From positions 434,001 through 498,000 of the forward strand of contig NZ_JABBGE010000003.1 of NCBI RefSeq assembly GCF_012927245.1: 64,000 nucleotides of DNA, in the 5' to 3' direction. The translations under genes and the position numbers were made by a program. Every line of letters starts with the position of its first letter. The stretch's first letter is position 1. The notes under the pieces are model-generated. The model saw only the letters and a program-made list of their open reading frames with translations, did not search any database and was not told the origin of the DNA. Origin of the DNA: Streptomyces sp. R302 (GTDB lineage Bacteria > Actinomycetota > Actinomycetes > Streptomycetales > Streptomycetaceae). This document shows positions 7,877-20,974 of the stretch, in pieces.

Positions 7877-8161
7877 GTGACGGACGCCGTTGGCTCCATC
7901 GACATGCCTGATGCCGAAGACGCGTCCGAGTCGAAGAAGAAGGGCCGCAAGGGCGGCAAGCGCGGGAAGAAGGGCCCCCTGGGCCGTCTCGCCGTCTTCT
8001 ACCGGCAGATCATCGCCGAGCTCCGCAAGGTCGTCTGGCCGACGCGTAGTCAGCTCACCTCGTACACCACGGTCGTCATCATCTTCGTGGTCGTGATGAT
8101 CGGCCTGGTGACCGTGATTGACTTTGGCTTCCAGGAAGCAGTCAAGTACGTCTTCGGCTGA
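7877..8161 (+). CDS. secE: preprotein translocase subunit SecE
   Basis: This 94-residue single-span membrane protein clamps SecY in the SecYEG channel. A basic, Lys-rich N-terminal extension (residues 19-36) precedes the conserved amphipathic [13 protein letters not shown] at about 49-61 and one transmembrane helix at about 65-85. Start is GTG 7877 after AGGTGAGAG. It is co-directional with nusG 44 nt downstream, the near-universal secE-nusG pair. Confidence 0.95.
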   Translation: MTDAVGSIDMPDAEDASESKKKGRKGGKRGKKGPLGRLAVFYRQIIAELRKVVWPTRSQLTSYTTVVIIFVVVMIGLVTVIDFGFQEAVKYVFG

Positions 8162-8205
8162 CTTTTTGTTCCACCCCATCTGTATCGCAGGAAGAAGCAG
8201 CCACC

Positions 8206-9096
8206 GTGTCTGACGCGAACCTGAACGACGCCTTCGAGTCCGAGTCCGTCGAGGACGAGCTGGACATCGTCGAGGCCGCCGACGAGGACGAGGACCTGGA
8301 CGAGGCTGCGGACGCCGCGGCGGGCGACGTCGAGGACGCGGACGACGCGGACGACACCGAGGAAGCGGACGAGGAGTCCGCCGACGAGGACACCGACGAC
8401 TCCGAGGACGACGAGGCCGAGGCCGACGACGTCGAGGCCGAGGTCGAGACCGAGGAGGAGGCCGAGCCGGCCGCCCCGGTCGACCCCGTCGCCGCCCTCC
8501 GCGAGGAGCTGCGCACCCTGCCCGGCGAGTGGTACGTCATCCACACCTACGCGGGCTACGAGAAGCGCGTGAAGGCCAACCTGGAGCAGCGCGCCGTCTC
8601 GCTCAACGTCGAGGACTTCATCTACCAGGCCGAGGTGCCCGAGGAAGAGATCGTCCAGATCAAGGGCGGCGAGCGGAAGAACGTCAAGCAGAACAAGCTC
8701 CCCGGCTACGTCCTCGTCCGCATGGACCTGACGAACGAGTCCTGGGGCGTCGTCCGCAACACGCCCGGCGTCACCGGCTTCGTGGGCAACGCCTACGACC
8801 CGTACCCGCTGACCCTGGACGAGATCGTCAAGATGCTCGCCCCGGAGGCCGAGGAGAAGGCCGCCCGCGAGGCCGCCGAGGCCGAGGGCAAGCCGGCTCC
8901 GGCCCGCAAGCTGGAGGTCCAGGTCCTGGACTTCGAGGTCGGCGACTCGGTCACCGTCACCGACGGCCCCTTCGCCACCCTCCAGGCCACGATCAACGAG
9001 ATCAACCCGGACTCGAAGAAGGTCAAGGGCCTCGTCGAGATCTTCGGTCGCGAGACCCCGGTCGAGCTCAGCTTCGACCAGATCCAGAAGAACTGA
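8206..9096 (+). CDS. nusG: transcription termination/antitermination factor NusG, with long acidic N-terminus
   Basis: This 296-residue protein binds RNA polymerase through an NGN domain (about residues 105-215, [19 protein letters not shown], then GYVLVRMDL and [10 protein letters not shown]). A C-terminal KOW domain (about 240-296, [13 protein letters not shown]) contacts Rho or ribosomal S10. The first ~90 residues are almost entirely Asp/Glu/Ala, an extension characteristic of actinobacterial NusG and absent from E. coli (about 181 residues). Start is GTG 8206. A strong terminator follows. Confidence 0.95.
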   Translation: MSDANLNDAFESESVEDELDIVEAADEDEDLDEAADAAAGDVEDADDADDTEEADEESADEDTDDSEDDEAEADDVEAEVETEEEAEPAAPVDPVAALREELRTLPGEWYVIHTYAGYEKRVKANLEQRAVSLNVEDFIYQAEVPEEEIVQIKGGERKNVKQNKLPGYVLVRMDLTNESWGVVRNTPGVTGFVGNAYDPYPLTLDEIVKMLAPEAEEKAAREAAEAEGKPAPARKLEVQVLDFEVGDSVTVTDGPFATLQATINEINPDSKKVKGLVEIFGRETPVELSFDQIQKN

Positions 9097-9113
9097 CGAC
9101 ACAAGTTTCCGGA

Positions 9114-9158
9114 CAGGTCAGAGGGGCTGCTACAGCCCCTCTGACCTGCTCGGTTTTT
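9114..9158 (+). terminator. intrinsic terminator between nusG and rplK
   Basis: CAGGTCAGAGGGGCT pairs with AGCCCCTCTGACCTG (15 bp, 5-nt loop GCTAC), followed by CTCGGTTTTT. It should separate secE-nusG from rplKA transcription. Confidence 0.88.
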
Positions 9159-9184
9159 GGACGCGCAGCCATACCCGTTATCGT
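9157..9184 (+). promoter_or_regulatory. candidate rplK promoter
   Basis: TTGGAC (9157-9162) starts inside the terminator T-run, and TATCGT (9179-9184) lies 16 nt later. Nested CATCCGGATG/CCGGATGG repeats follow at 9200-9221 before the rplK ribosome-binding site. Weak match. Confidence 0.28.
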
Positions 9185-9255
9185 TGTGCGGTATGCCTCC
9201 ATCCGGATGACCGGATGGATCGGCTGAAAACTCTCACTAGGACCCGGAGAGAGCA

Positions 9256-9690
9256 ATGCCTCCCAAGAAGAAGAAGGTCACGGGGCTTATCAAGCTCCAG
9301 ATCAACGCCGGTGCGGCCAACCCGGCCCCGCCGGTCGGCCCCGCGCTCGGTCAGCACGGCGTCAACATCATGGAGTTCTGCAAGGCCTACAACGCCGCGA
9401 CCGAGTCGCAGCGTGGCTGGGTGATCCCGGTGGAGATCACGGTCTACGAGGACCGTTCCTTCACCTTCATCACCAAGACTCCGCCGGCCGCCAAGATGAT
9501 CCTCAAGGCCGCGGGCGTGGAGAAGGGCTCCGGCGAGCCGCACAAGACCAAGGTCGCCAAGATCACCGAGGCGCAGGTCCGCGAGATCGCCACCACGAAG
9601 ATGCCCGACCTCAACGCGAACGACCTGGACGCCGCGTCGAAGATCATCGCCGGCACCGCCCGTTCCATGGGCATCACGGTCGAGGGCTGA
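9256..9690 (+). CDS. rplK: 50S ribosomal protein L11
   Basis: This 144-residue protein forms the GTPase-associated centre on 23S rRNA and activates RelA-type ppGpp synthesis on stalled ribosomes. The N-terminal proline-rich [20 protein letters not shown] segment, the site of thiostrepton-type contacts, is intact at about residues 18-37. The C-terminal RNA-binding domain ends [12 protein letters not shown]. Start ATG 9256 has GGAGAG upstream. It pairs with rplA after a 107-nt gap. Confidence 0.97.
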
Positions 9691-9797
9691 TCACCCCCCT
9701 CGTGACCTCAGTGGTAGGGCCAAGCGCTGGTCCGCACCACGACTCCACACCCGCCACGCGGCGAAGCCGCATGGTGAAAACGTAACCAGGAGCAGAA

Positions 9798-10526
9798 GTG
9801 AAGCGCAGCAAGTCCCTCCGGGCTGCCGACGCCAAGATCGACCGGGAGAAGCTCTACGCTCCCCTCGAGGCCGTCCGCCTTGCCAAGGAGACCTCCACCA
9901 CCAAGTTCGACGGCACCGTCGAGGTGGCCTTCCGTCTGGGCGTCGACCCGCGCAAGGCCGACCAGATGGTCCGTGGCACCGTGAACCTTCCGCACGGCAC
10001 CGGCAAGACCGCCCGGGTCCTGGTCTTCGCGACCGGTGAGCGTGCCGAGGCCGCGGTCGCCGCGGGCGCCGACATCGTCGGCTCCGACGAGCTGATCGAC
10101 GAGATCGCCAAGGGCCAGCGCCTGAACGAGTTCGACGCCGTGGTCGCCACCCCGGACCTCATGGGCAAGGTCGGCCGCCTCGGCCGCGTGCTCGGTCCGC
10201 GTGGTCTCATGCCGAACCCGAAGACCGGCACCGTGACCCCCGATGTCGCCAAGGCTGTCAACGACATCAAGGGCGGCAAGATCGAGTTCCGCGTCGACAA
10301 GCACTCGAACCTGCACTTCATCATCGGCAAGACGTCCTTCGACGACACGCAGCTGGTGGAGAACTACGGCGCGGCCCTGGAGGAGATCCTCCGTCTGAAG
10401 CCGTCCGCCGCCAAGGGCCGCTACATCAAGAAGGCCGCCATCAGCACCACGATGGGCCCCGGCATCCCGGTCGACGGCAACCGCACCCGCAACCTCCTCG
10501 TCGAGGAGGACCCGGCCGCGGTCTGA
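9798..10526 (+). CDS. rplA: 50S ribosomal protein L1
   Basis: This 242-residue protein forms the mobile L1 stalk at the E site and is a translational repressor of the L11-L1 operon in many bacteria. The conserved [21 protein letters not shown] loop lies at about residues 132-152. Start is GTG 9798 with AACCAGGAG upstream. The 107-nt rplK-rplA gap is GC-rich and could contain an L1 binding structure, but I cannot align one. A strong terminator follows. Confidence 0.96.
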   Translation: MKRSKSLRAADAKIDREKLYAPLEAVRLAKETSTTKFDGTVEVAFRLGVDPRKADQMVRGTVNLPHGTGKTARVLVFATGERAEAAVAAGADIVGSDELIDEIAKGQRLNEFDAVVATPDLMGKVGRLGRVLGPRGLMPNPKTGTVTPDVAKAVNDIKGGKIEFRVDKHSNLHFIIGKTSFDDTQLVENYGAALEEILRLKPSAAKGRYIKKAAISTTMGPGIPVDGNRTRNLLVEEDPAAV

Positions 10527-10556
10527 GCCCTTCCGGCTCGGTAGCAGTCAGTCCTG

Positions 10557-10604
10557 AAGCCGCCCCCCGTTCCTCTCCGGAGGAACGGGGGGCGGCTTTA
10601 TTTG
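10557..10604 (+). terminator. intrinsic terminator of rplKA
   Basis: AAGCCGCCCCCCGTTCCTC pairs with GAGGAACGGGGGGCGGCTT over 19 bp with a TCCG loop, followed by TATTTG. It is a very strong hairpin, 30 nt after the rplA stop. Confidence 0.9.
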
Positions 10605-10687
10605 CGTCTCCTTCTGTCGTGGCCGTCGGATACGGTTCAAGAGAACGCAAAGACGATGATCCGAAGATCAAGGGGTGGGGAACACCT

Positions 10688-11602
10688 ATGAGCAAGTCCA
10701 CCTGGAAGCGCGCGGGCGTCGCGACCCTCTCCGCGGCGGCTCTCGTCGCGGGCCTGGCCGGCTGCAACGACGGGGACGCGAAGGCGGTCGGCGAGGCCCT
10801 CGGCGACCCGCTGCAGGCCCTGACGGCGGCGTACGAGAAGACCTCGGCGGCGAAGGCGGCCAAGGTCACGATGACCATGAGCATCAAGGGCGTCGGTGCC
10901 GAGTCCGGCACCATGGAGATGACCGGCGTCCAGGGCTGGGCCCCCGCGTCGATGGACATCACCATGAAGGGCTCCATGCTGAGCGCGGGCAACCCCGAGG
11001 CGCCCGAGCAGATGCGCATGGTCATGCTCGACAACGTCATGTACATGGACATGGGCGAGAAGCAGGCCGCCGAGATGGACGGCAAGCGCTGGATGAAGCT
11101 GGACATGAAGGCGGCGGCGGAGGCCTCCGGCGACAAGGCCCTCCAGAAGCAGATGACCGGCGGCCTGGACAACATGAACCAGGACCCGGCCCAGCAGCTG
11201 GCCCTGCTCATCGACTCCCCGGACCTCAAGCACGTCGGTGCCGAGAAGGTCAACGGCATGGAGACCGAGCACTACAAGGGCACGCTCACCTTCGAGCAGA
11301 TGCTCGCGGCGAACGAGTCCTCGAAGCTCCTCTCCAAGGAGGAGCACGACAAGCTCATCGAGAACGTGAAGAAGACCGGCCTCAAGGGCTACGACACCGA
11401 GGTCTGGGTCAACAAGGACGGCTACCCGGCCCGCATGGACATCGGCATGGAGATGGCCGAGGGCACCGTGCAGATCCGCGCCGACTACAGCGACTACGGC
11501 ACCAAGGCCGCCGTCCAGGCCCCGCCGGCGAGCGAGACCGTCGACCTCTTCAAGATGCTCCAGGAGGCCGGTGCCGGCGAGGGCGCGGGCGCCCAGGGCT
11601 GA
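10688..11602 (+). CDS. secreted lipoprotein, LppX/LprG-like
   Basis: This 304-residue protein starts at ATG 10688 with GGGGTGGGGAAC upstream. A signal peptide with basic MSKSTWKRAG and hydrophobic VATLSAAALVAGLAGC ends in a lipobox (LAGC), so Cys24 should be diacylated and the protein tethered outside the membrane. The mature part is Met- and Lys-rich (TMTMSIKGVG, MEMTGVQG, HYKGTLTFEQML) in the style of the LolA-fold LppX/LprG family, which binds lipids in mycobacteria. Its conserved position between rplA and rplJ in Streptomyces suggests only synteny, not a ribosomal role. The rplJ promoter overlaps its 3' end. Confidence 0.82.
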   Translation: MSKSTWKRAGVATLSAAALVAGLAGCNDGDAKAVGEALGDPLQALTAAYEKTSAAKAAKVTMTMSIKGVGAESGTMEMTGVQGWAPASMDITMKGSMLSAGNPEAPEQMRMVMLDNVMYMDMGEKQAAEMDGKRWMKLDMKAAAEASGDKALQKQMTGGLDNMNQDPAQQLALLIDSPDLKHVGAEKVNGMETEHYKGTLTFEQMLAANESSKLLSKEEHDKLIENVKKTGLKGYDTEVWVNKDGYPARMDIGMEMAEGTVQIRADYSDYGTKAAVQAPPASETVDLFKMLQEAGAGEGAGAQG

Positions 11603-11603
11603 T

Positions 11604-11633
11604 TTGCCCCTGGCCCGAGCCATCACGTACTCT
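11604..11633 (+). promoter_or_regulatory. rplJL promoter
   Basis: TTGCCC (11604-11609) and TACTCT (11628-11633) are 18 nt apart and begin just after the lipoprotein stop codon. The predicted start near 11640 coincides with the 5' edge of the L10-type leader, which supports the call. Confidence 0.5.
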
Positions 11634-11640
11634 TCCACAG

Positions 11641-11800
11641 AAGCCAAAGACCGCTGGTCGTTGCTGTGCCCTTACCGGGTGCGGTGGCCGAAGGATCCGT
11701 TGACGACGGACGACCCGCGCAGGTGACTGTGGAGAGTTCCCGGGTGTTTCATCCGGTCGAGCTTTGCCCCGTGCGCCTGCGCCCGGGGCGTTTTCGTTTG
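11641..11800 (+). ncRNA. L10-type ribosomal leader with attenuator before rplJ
   Basis: The 210-nt 5' leader contains AAAGACCGCTGGTCGTTGC, AAGGATCC and ACCCGCGCAGGTGA, the conserved blocks of the actinobacterial L10(L12)4-binding leader that mimics the 23S target. Downstream, GCCCCGTGCGC...GCGCCCGGGGC followed by GTTTTCGTTT (11765-11803) looks like an intrinsic attenuator. Binding of L10-L7/L12 to the leader should reduce rplJL and possibly rpoBC expression. Confidence 0.7.
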
Positions 11801-11850
11801 TTCAGCCCCTTCTGAGCGGTCCTCATCACCCGGAAGGAGGCGAACGCACT

Positions 11851-12381
11851 ATGCCGACGCCCAACAAGGCTGCATCGGTGGCCGAGCTCACGGACCAGTT
11901 CCGCAGCTCCAACGCCGCCGTGCTGACCGAGTACCGGGGTCTCACCGTGGCGCAGCTCAAGACGCTGCGTCGTTCCCTCGGTGAGAACGCCCAGTACGCC
12001 GTGGTGAAGAACACGCTGACCAAGATTGCGGCCAACGAGGCCGGGATCACCGCACTGGACGAGCACTTCGCTGGTCCGACCGCGGTCGCCTTCGTCACCG
12101 GTGACCCGGTGGAGTCGGCGAAGGCCCTGCGTGACTTCGCCAAGGAGAACCCGAACCTCATCATCAAGGCCGGTGTCCTTGACGGTAAGGCTCTCTCCGC
12201 CGACGACATCAAGAAGCTTGCGGACCTCGAGTCCCGCGAGGTTCTGCTCAGCAAGCTGGCCGGCGCCTTCAAGGGCAAGCAGTCTCAGGCTGCTCAGCTC
12301 TTCCAGGCTCTGCCGTCGAAGCTCGTCCGCACCGTGGACGCGCTCCGTGCCAAGCAGGCCGAGCAGGGCGGTGCCGAGTAA
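11851..12381 (+). CDS. rplJ: 50S ribosomal protein L10
   Basis: This 176-residue protein anchors the L7/L12 dimers to the stalk base and autoregulates its own operon through the leader upstream. The N-terminal rRNA-binding region has [18 protein letters not shown] and [12 protein letters not shown]; the C-terminal helix (about residues 135-170) binds L7/L12 dimers. Start ATG 11851 has AAGGAGG 11 nt upstream. rplL follows after 111 nt. Confidence 0.97.
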   Translation: MPTPNKAASVAELTDQFRSSNAAVLTEYRGLTVAQLKTLRRSLGENAQYAVVKNTLTKIAANEAGITALDEHFAGPTAVAFVTGDPVESAKALRDFAKENPNLIIKAGVLDGKALSADDIKKLADLESREVLLSKLAGAFKGKQSQAAQLFQALPSKLVRTVDALRAKQAEQGGAE

Positions 12382-12492
12382 TTCGGCTCGCGCATTGATC
12401 CGCGCCACTCTCGTGCACGGATCGCAGCGGGCCGTTACGCCCGCCTCTCTATACAACCGGCACCTGCCGAATTAGTGGAAGGATCGCCCATC

Positions 12493-12876
12493 ATGGCGAA
12501 GCTCTCTCAGGACGACCTCCTCGCCCAGTTCGAGGAGATGACCCTCATCGAGCTCTCCGAGTTCGTGAAGGCCTTCGAGGAGAAGTTCGACGTCACCGCC
12601 GCTGCCGCCGTCGCCGTCGCCGGCCCGGCCGCCGCTGGTGCCCCGGCCGAGGCCGAGGCCGAGCAGGACGAGTTCGACGTCATCCTCGAGGGTGCCGGCG
12701 ACAAGAAGATCCAGGTCATCAAGGTCGTGCGCGAGCTCACCTCCCTGGGCCTCAAGGAGGCCAAGGACCTCGTCGACGGCACCCCGAAGCCGGTCCTCGA
12801 GAAGGTCGCGAAGGACGCCGCCGAGAAGGCCGCCGAGGCCCTCAAGGGCGCCGGCGCCACCGTCACGGTCAAGTAA
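12493..12876 (+). CDS. rplL: 50S ribosomal protein L7/L12
   Basis: This 127-residue acidic stalk protein recruits translational GTPases. It has an N-terminal dimerisation domain (about 1-35), an Ala-rich hinge ([20 protein letters not shown], about 37-58) and the C-terminal factor-binding domain ([20 protein letters not shown]). ATG 12493 (MAKLSQ) with GGAAGGA upstream is preferred to a start 6 codons upstream. It is followed by an attenuator-like hairpin and a separate rpoB promoter. Confidence 0.97.
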   Translation: MAKLSQDDLLAQFEEMTLIELSEFVKAFEEKFDVTAAAAVAVAGPAAAGAPAEAEAEQDEFDVILEGAGDKKIQVIKVVRELTSLGLKEAKDLVDGTPKPVLEKVAKDAAEKAAEALKGAGATVTVK

Positions 12877-12932
12877 GGCCGTTTCGGCTCGCTGAGCTGA
12901 CTCCCGCCCCCGTGTAACGCGGAGGCACCGAC

Positions 12933-12963
12933 AGGCGATCATCCATCTGGGTGGTCGCCTTTC
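12933..12963 (+). terminator. rplL-rpoB intergenic attenuator hairpin
   Basis: AGGCGATCA (12933-12941) pairs with TGGTCGCCT (12952-12960), including one G-U pair, and is followed by TTCGG. The weak U-tract suggests partial termination, the usual way L7/L12 is made in excess over RNA polymerase subunits. Confidence 0.6.
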
Positions 12964-13212
12964 GGCGTTCCCGGGACCCGCGTGGCGGGGGTCCTCGGGG
13001 CCCCCGGAAGCGGAGTATGGTGATCTTCGCCGTGCGCCGCCCAGGGGCGGGGGCCTTGACGAACGGCACGCCGCGCGCAATTCTCAGGACGCGTCGTCAC
13101 AACGATCCGTTTCCGAGGCATGGATCGACGACCGAACGGGCAGTATCGAGGTGCGCCGCACGGCGCGAGTACCGCGGAGTTGAGAGCAACGAGGGTCGCG
13201 AGGAAGTCGCCC

Positions 13213-13241
13213 TGGACATCAGTGGGCCAAGTGGCTACACT
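13213..13241 (+). promoter_or_regulatory. rpoB promoter
   Basis: TGGACA (13213-13218), 17 nt, TACACT (13236-13241) is one of the better vegetative promoter matches in the window. It gives a leader of about 175 nt before the rpoB start. The rest of the 546-nt rplL-rpoB gap (12877-13422) holds only the hairpin at 12933 and no coding sequence I can support. Confidence 0.6.
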
Positions 13242-13422
13242 GTCCCTTTGCGCTGCCTGTTAGCTGCCCCCTGCCCGTCACCAGGGGCATACCTTCGCAT
13301 CAGCTTCGTGGACCGACCCCGTCTGACCTGGCCATTTGGTCAATTCAGGAAACGTCTGCCGTGAAGCGTTGCTGGGGACCGGTACGCGCGTAGTGAGTCC
13401 GAGCCCTCGGAAGGACCCCCTC

Positions 13423-16400
13423 TTGGCCGCCTCGCGCAACGCCTCGAACAACATGAACAACGCCGCCAGCACCGCCCCGCTGCGCATCTCCTTCGCAAAG
13501 ATCAAGGAGCCCCTCGAGGTTCCGAACCTCCTCGCGCTGCAGACCGAGAGCTTCGACTGGCTGCTCGGCAACGCCGCCTGGAAGGCTCGCGTCGAGGCTG
13601 CCCTCGAGTCGGGACAGGACGTCCCCACGAAGTCCGGTCTGGAGGAGATCTTCGAGGAGATCTCTCCGATCGAGGACTTCTCCGGGTCGATGTCGCTGAC
13701 CTTCCGCGACCACCGCTTCGAGCCTCCGAAGAACTCCATCGACGAGTGCAAGGACCGTGACTTCACGTACGGCGCCCCGCTCTTCGTCACCGCCGAGTTC
13801 ACCAACAACGAGACCGGCGAGATCAAGTCCCAGACGGTCTTCATGGGCGACTTCCCGCTCATGACGAACAAGGGCACCTTCGTCATCAACGGCACCGAGC
13901 GTGTCGTCGTCTCGCAGCTCGTCCGCTCGCCGGGCGTCTACTTCGACTCCTCCATCGACAAGACGTCCGACAAGGACATCTTCTCCGCCAAGATCATCCC
14001 GTCCCGGGGTGCCTGGCTGGAGATGGAGATCGACAAGCGCGACCTCGTCGGTGTCCGCATCGACCGCAAGCGCAAGCAGTCCGTCACCGTCCTCCTCAAG
14101 GCTCTCGGCTGGACCACCGAGCAGATCCTCCAGGAGTTCGGCGAGTACGAGTCCATGCGCGCCACCCTGGAGAAGGACCACACCCAGGGCCAGGACGACG
14201 CGCTGCTCGACATCTACCGCAAGCTGCGTCCGGGCGAGCCGCCGACCCGCGAGGCCGCTCAGACGCTGCTCGAGAACCTCTACTTCAACCCGAAGCGCTA
14301 CGACCTCGCGAAGGTCGGCCGCTACAAGGTGAACAAGAAGCTCGGCGCCGACGAGCCGCTCGACGCCGGCATCCTCACCACCGACGACATCATCGCCACG
14401 ATCAAGTACCTCGTGAAGCTCCACGCGGGCGAGACCGAGACGATCGGTGAGAACGGCAGCGAGATCGTCGTCGAGACCGACGACATCGACCACTTCGGCA
14501 ACCGTCGTCTGCGCAACGTCGGCGAGCTCATCCAGAACCAGGTCCGCACGGGTCTGGCTCGTATGGAGCGCGTCGTCCGCGAGCGCATGACCACCCAGGA
14601 CGTCGAGGCGATCACGCCGCAGACCCTGATCAACATCCGGCCGGTCGTCGCCTCCATCAAGGAGTTCTTCGGCACCAGCCAGCTGTCCCAGTTCATGGAC
14701 CAGAACAACCCGCTGTCCGGGCTGACGCACAAGCGTCGTCTGTCCGCGCTCGGCCCGGGTGGTCTCTCCCGTGAGCGGGCCGGCTTCGAGGTCCGAGACG
14801 TGCACCCGTCCCACTACGGACGCATGTGCCCGATCGAGACCCCCGAAGGCCCGAACATCGGTCTGATCGGTTCGCTCGCCTCGTACGGCCGCGTCAACGC
14901 GTTCGGCTTCATCGAGACGCCGTACCGCAAGGTCGTCGACGGCCAGGTCACCGACGAGGTCGACTACGTCACCGCCGACGAGGAGGACCGGTTCGTCATC
15001 GCGCAGGCCAACGCCGCGCTCAACGACGACCTGCAGTTCACCGAACCGCGCGTCCTGGTCCGCAAGCGTGGCGGCGAGGTCGACTACGTCGAGCCGTCGG
15101 ACGTGGACTACATGGACGTCTCGCCGCGCCAGATGGTGTCGGTCGCGACCGCCATGATCCCCTTCCTCGAGCACGACGACGCCAACCGTGCCCTCATGGG
15201 CGCGAACATGATGCGCCAGGCCGTCCCGCTCATCAAGGCGGAGGCCCCGCTCGTCGGCACCGGCATGGAGTACCGCTGTGCCACCGACGCCGGCGACGTC
15301 CTCAAGGCCGAGAAGGCCGGTGTCGTCCAGGAGCTGTCGGCCGACTACATCACGGTCGCCAACGACGACGGCACGTACAACACGTACCGCCTGCACAAGT
15401 TCTCCCGGTCGAACCAGGGCACCTCCGTCAACCAGAAGGTCGTCGTCGCCGAGGGTGACCACGTCATCGAGGGCCAGGTCCTCGCCGACGGTCCCGCCAC
15501 CGAAGACGGCGAGATGGCGCTCGGCAAGAACCTCCTCGTGGCGTTCATGCCGTGGGAGGGCCACAACTACGAGGACGCGATCATCCTGTCGCAGCGCCTC
15601 GTGCAGGACGACGTCCTCTCCTCGATCCACATCGAGGAGCACGAGGTCGACGCCCGTGACACCAAGCTCGGCCCCGAGGAGATCACCCGGGACATCCCGA
15701 ACGTCTCCGAGGAGGTCCTCGCCGACCTCGACGAGCGCGGCATCATCCGCATCGGTGCCGAGGTCGTCGCCGGCGACATCCTGGTCGGCAAGGTCACGCC
15801 CAAGGGCGAGACCGAGCTGACCCCGGAGGAGCGCCTGCTCCGCGCGATCTTCGGTGAGAAGGCCCGCGAGGTCCGCGACACCTCCCTGAAGGTCCCGCAC
15901 GGCGAGACCGGCAAGATCATCGGTGTCCGCGTCTTCGACCGCGAGGAGGGGGACGAGCTTCCCCCGGGCGTGAACCAGCTGGTCCGCGTCTACGTCGCCC
16001 AGAAGCGCAAGATCACCGACGGTGACAAGCTCGCCGGCCGCCACGGCAACAAGGGTGTCATCTCCAAGATCCTCCCGATCGAGGACATGCCCTTCCTGGA
16101 GGACGGCACCCCGGTCGACATCATCCTCAACCCGCTGGGTGTCCCGTCCCGAATGAACCCGGGACAGGTCCTGGAGATCCACCTCGGCTGGCTCGCCAGC
16201 CGCGGCTGGGACGTCTCCGGCCTCGCGGACGAGTGGGCGCAGCGCCTCCAGGCCATCGGCGCCGACCAGGTCGCCCCCGGCACCAACGTCGCGACCCCGG
16301 TCTTCGACGGTGCCCGCGAGGACGAGCTCGCCGGTCTGCTCCAGCACACCATCCCGAACCGCGACGGCGAGCGCATGGTGCTCCCGACCGGTAAGGCGCG

Positions 16401-16905
16401 CCTGTTCGACGGCCGCTCCGGCGAGCCGTTCCCGGACCCGATCTCGGTCGGGTACATGTACATCCTCAAGCTCCACCACCTGGTCGACGACAAGCTGCAC
16501 GCCCGGTCGACCGGCCCGTACTCGATGATCACCCAGCAGCCGCTGGGTGGTAAGGCCCAGTTCGGTGGCCAGCGCTTCGGTGAGATGGAGGTGTGGGCGC
16601 TGGAGGCTTACGGCGCCGCGTACGCCCTCCAGGAGCTGCTGACGATCAAGTCCGACGACGTGACCGGCCGCGTGAAGGTCTACGAGGCCATCGTCAAGGG
16701 CGAGAACATCCCTGAGCCCGGCATCCCCGAGTCCTTCAAGGTGCTCATCAAGGAGATGCAGTCCCTGTGCCTCAACGTGGAGGTGCTGTCCTCGGACGGC
16801 ATGTCCATCGAGATGCGCGACACCGACGAGGACGTCTTCCGCGCAGCGGAGGAGCTCGGCATCGACCTGTCCCGGCGCGAGCCGAGCAGCGTCGAAGAGG
16901 TCTGA
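13423..16905 (+). CDS. rpoB: RNA polymerase beta subunit
   Basis: This 1160-residue catalytic subunit forms the polymerase with RpoC, RpoA and RpoZ. I chose TTG 13423 (then AASRNASNN) because AAGGA lies 7 nt upstream and the length matches Streptomyces RpoB; a GTG at 13336 is in frame but unlikely. The rifampicin pocket [16 protein letters not shown] then [14 protein letters not shown] (about residues 419-450) has wild-type Gln, Asp, His, Arg and Ser, so sensitivity is expected. [19 protein letters not shown] and [14 protein letters not shown] are intact. It has its own promoter and sits 98 nt from rpoC. Confidence 0.98.
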   Translation: MAASRNASNNMNNAASTAPLRISFAKIKEPLEVPNLLALQTESFDWLLGNAAWKARVEAALESGQDVPTKSGLEEIFEEISPIEDFSGSMSLTFRDHRFEPPKNSIDECKDRDFTYGAPLFVTAEFTNNETGEIKSQTVFMGDFPLMTNKGTFVINGTERVVVSQLVRSPGVYFDSSIDKTSDKDIFSAKIIPSRGAWLEMEIDKRDLVGVRIDRKRKQSVTVLLKALGWTTEQILQEFGEYESMRATLEKDHTQGQDDALLDIYRKLRPGEPPTREAAQTLLENLYFNPKRYDLAKVGRYKVNKKLGADEPLDAGILTTDDIIATIKYLVKLHAGETETIGENGSEIVVETDDIDHFGNRRLRNVGELIQNQVRTGLARMERVVRERMTTQDVEAITPQTLINIRPVVASIKEFFGTSQLSQFMDQNNPLSGLTHKRRLSALGPGGLSRERAGFEVRDVHPSHYGRMCPIETPEGPNIGLIGSLASYGRVNAFGFIETPYRKVVDGQVTDEVDYVTADEEDRFVIAQANAALNDDLQFTEPRVLVRKRGGEVDYVEPSDVDYMDVSPRQMVSVATAMIPFLEHDDANRALMGANMMRQAVPLIKAEAPLVGTGMEYRCATDAGDVLKAEKAGVVQELSADYITVANDDGTYNTYRLHKFSRSNQGTSVNQKVVVAEGDHVIEGQVLADGPATEDGEMALGKNLLVAFMPWEGHNYEDAIILSQRLVQDDVLSSIHIEEHEVDARDTKLGPEEITRDIPNVSEEVLADLDERGIIRIGAEVVAGDILVGKVTPKGETELTPEERLLRAIFGEKAREVRDTSLKVPHGETGKIIGVRVFDREEGDELPPGVNQLVRVYVAQKRKITDGDKLAGRHGNKGVISKILPIEDMPFLEDGTPVDIILNPLGVPSRMNPGQVLEIHLGWLASRGWDVSGLADEWAQRLQAIGADQVAPGTNVATPVFDGAREDELAGLLQHTIPNRDGERMVLPTGKARLFDGRSGEPFPDPISVGYMYILKLHHLVDDKLHARSTGPYSMITQQPLGGKAQFGGQRFGEMEVWALEAYGAAYALQELLTIKSDDVTGRVKVYEAIVKGENIPEPGIPESFKVLIKEMQSLCLNVEVLSSDGMSIEMRDTDEDVFRAAEELGIDLSRREPSSVEEV

Positions 16906-16912
16906 CGGGAGT

Positions 16913-16944
16913 CCGGCGGGCCTTGAGCGATCAAGGCCCGCCGG
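16913..16944 (+). other. 14-bp hairpin between rpoB and rpoC
   Basis: CCGGCGGGCCTTGA and TCAAGGCCCGCCGG pair perfectly around a GCGA tetraloop (GNRA type), 7 nt after the rpoB stop. There is no U-tract, so it is more likely an RNA-stability or processing element than a terminator, since rpoC must be cotranscribed. Confidence 0.65.
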
Positions 16945-17003
16945 CCCCAGGACCCCCGTATCAGACCCCACAGCCTTACAACCCTGAGAGGGATTGACGC
17001 ATA

Positions 17004-20903
<3,900 letters not shown>

Positions 20904-20920
20904 GCGAGTCGCTTGACCGA

Positions 20921-20970
20921 CCGAAGGGCGGCACCCCGTTGCGTACGGGGTGCCGCCCTTCGGGGTTTCC
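20921..20970. terminator. rpoBC terminator, shared with the convergent accessory gene
   Basis: CCGAAGGGCGGCACCCCGT and ACGGGGTGCCGCCCTTCGG form a perfect 19-bp stem with a 5-nt loop, then GGTTTCC. It lies between convergent rpoC and the gene ending at 20975, so it probably works in both directions. Confidence 0.88.
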
Positions 20971-20974
20971 GGGC

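Noticed and set aside
9691-9797. L1-binding autoregulatory site between rplK and rplA
   Set aside because: GC-rich stems exist (for example GCGGCGAAGCCGC) but I could not match the known L1 target convincingly.
13345-16971. 1208-codon minus-strand frame opposite rpoB
   Set aside because: Antisense shadow of rpoB with Leu/Asp/Val-rich artefact composition and no ribosome-binding site.
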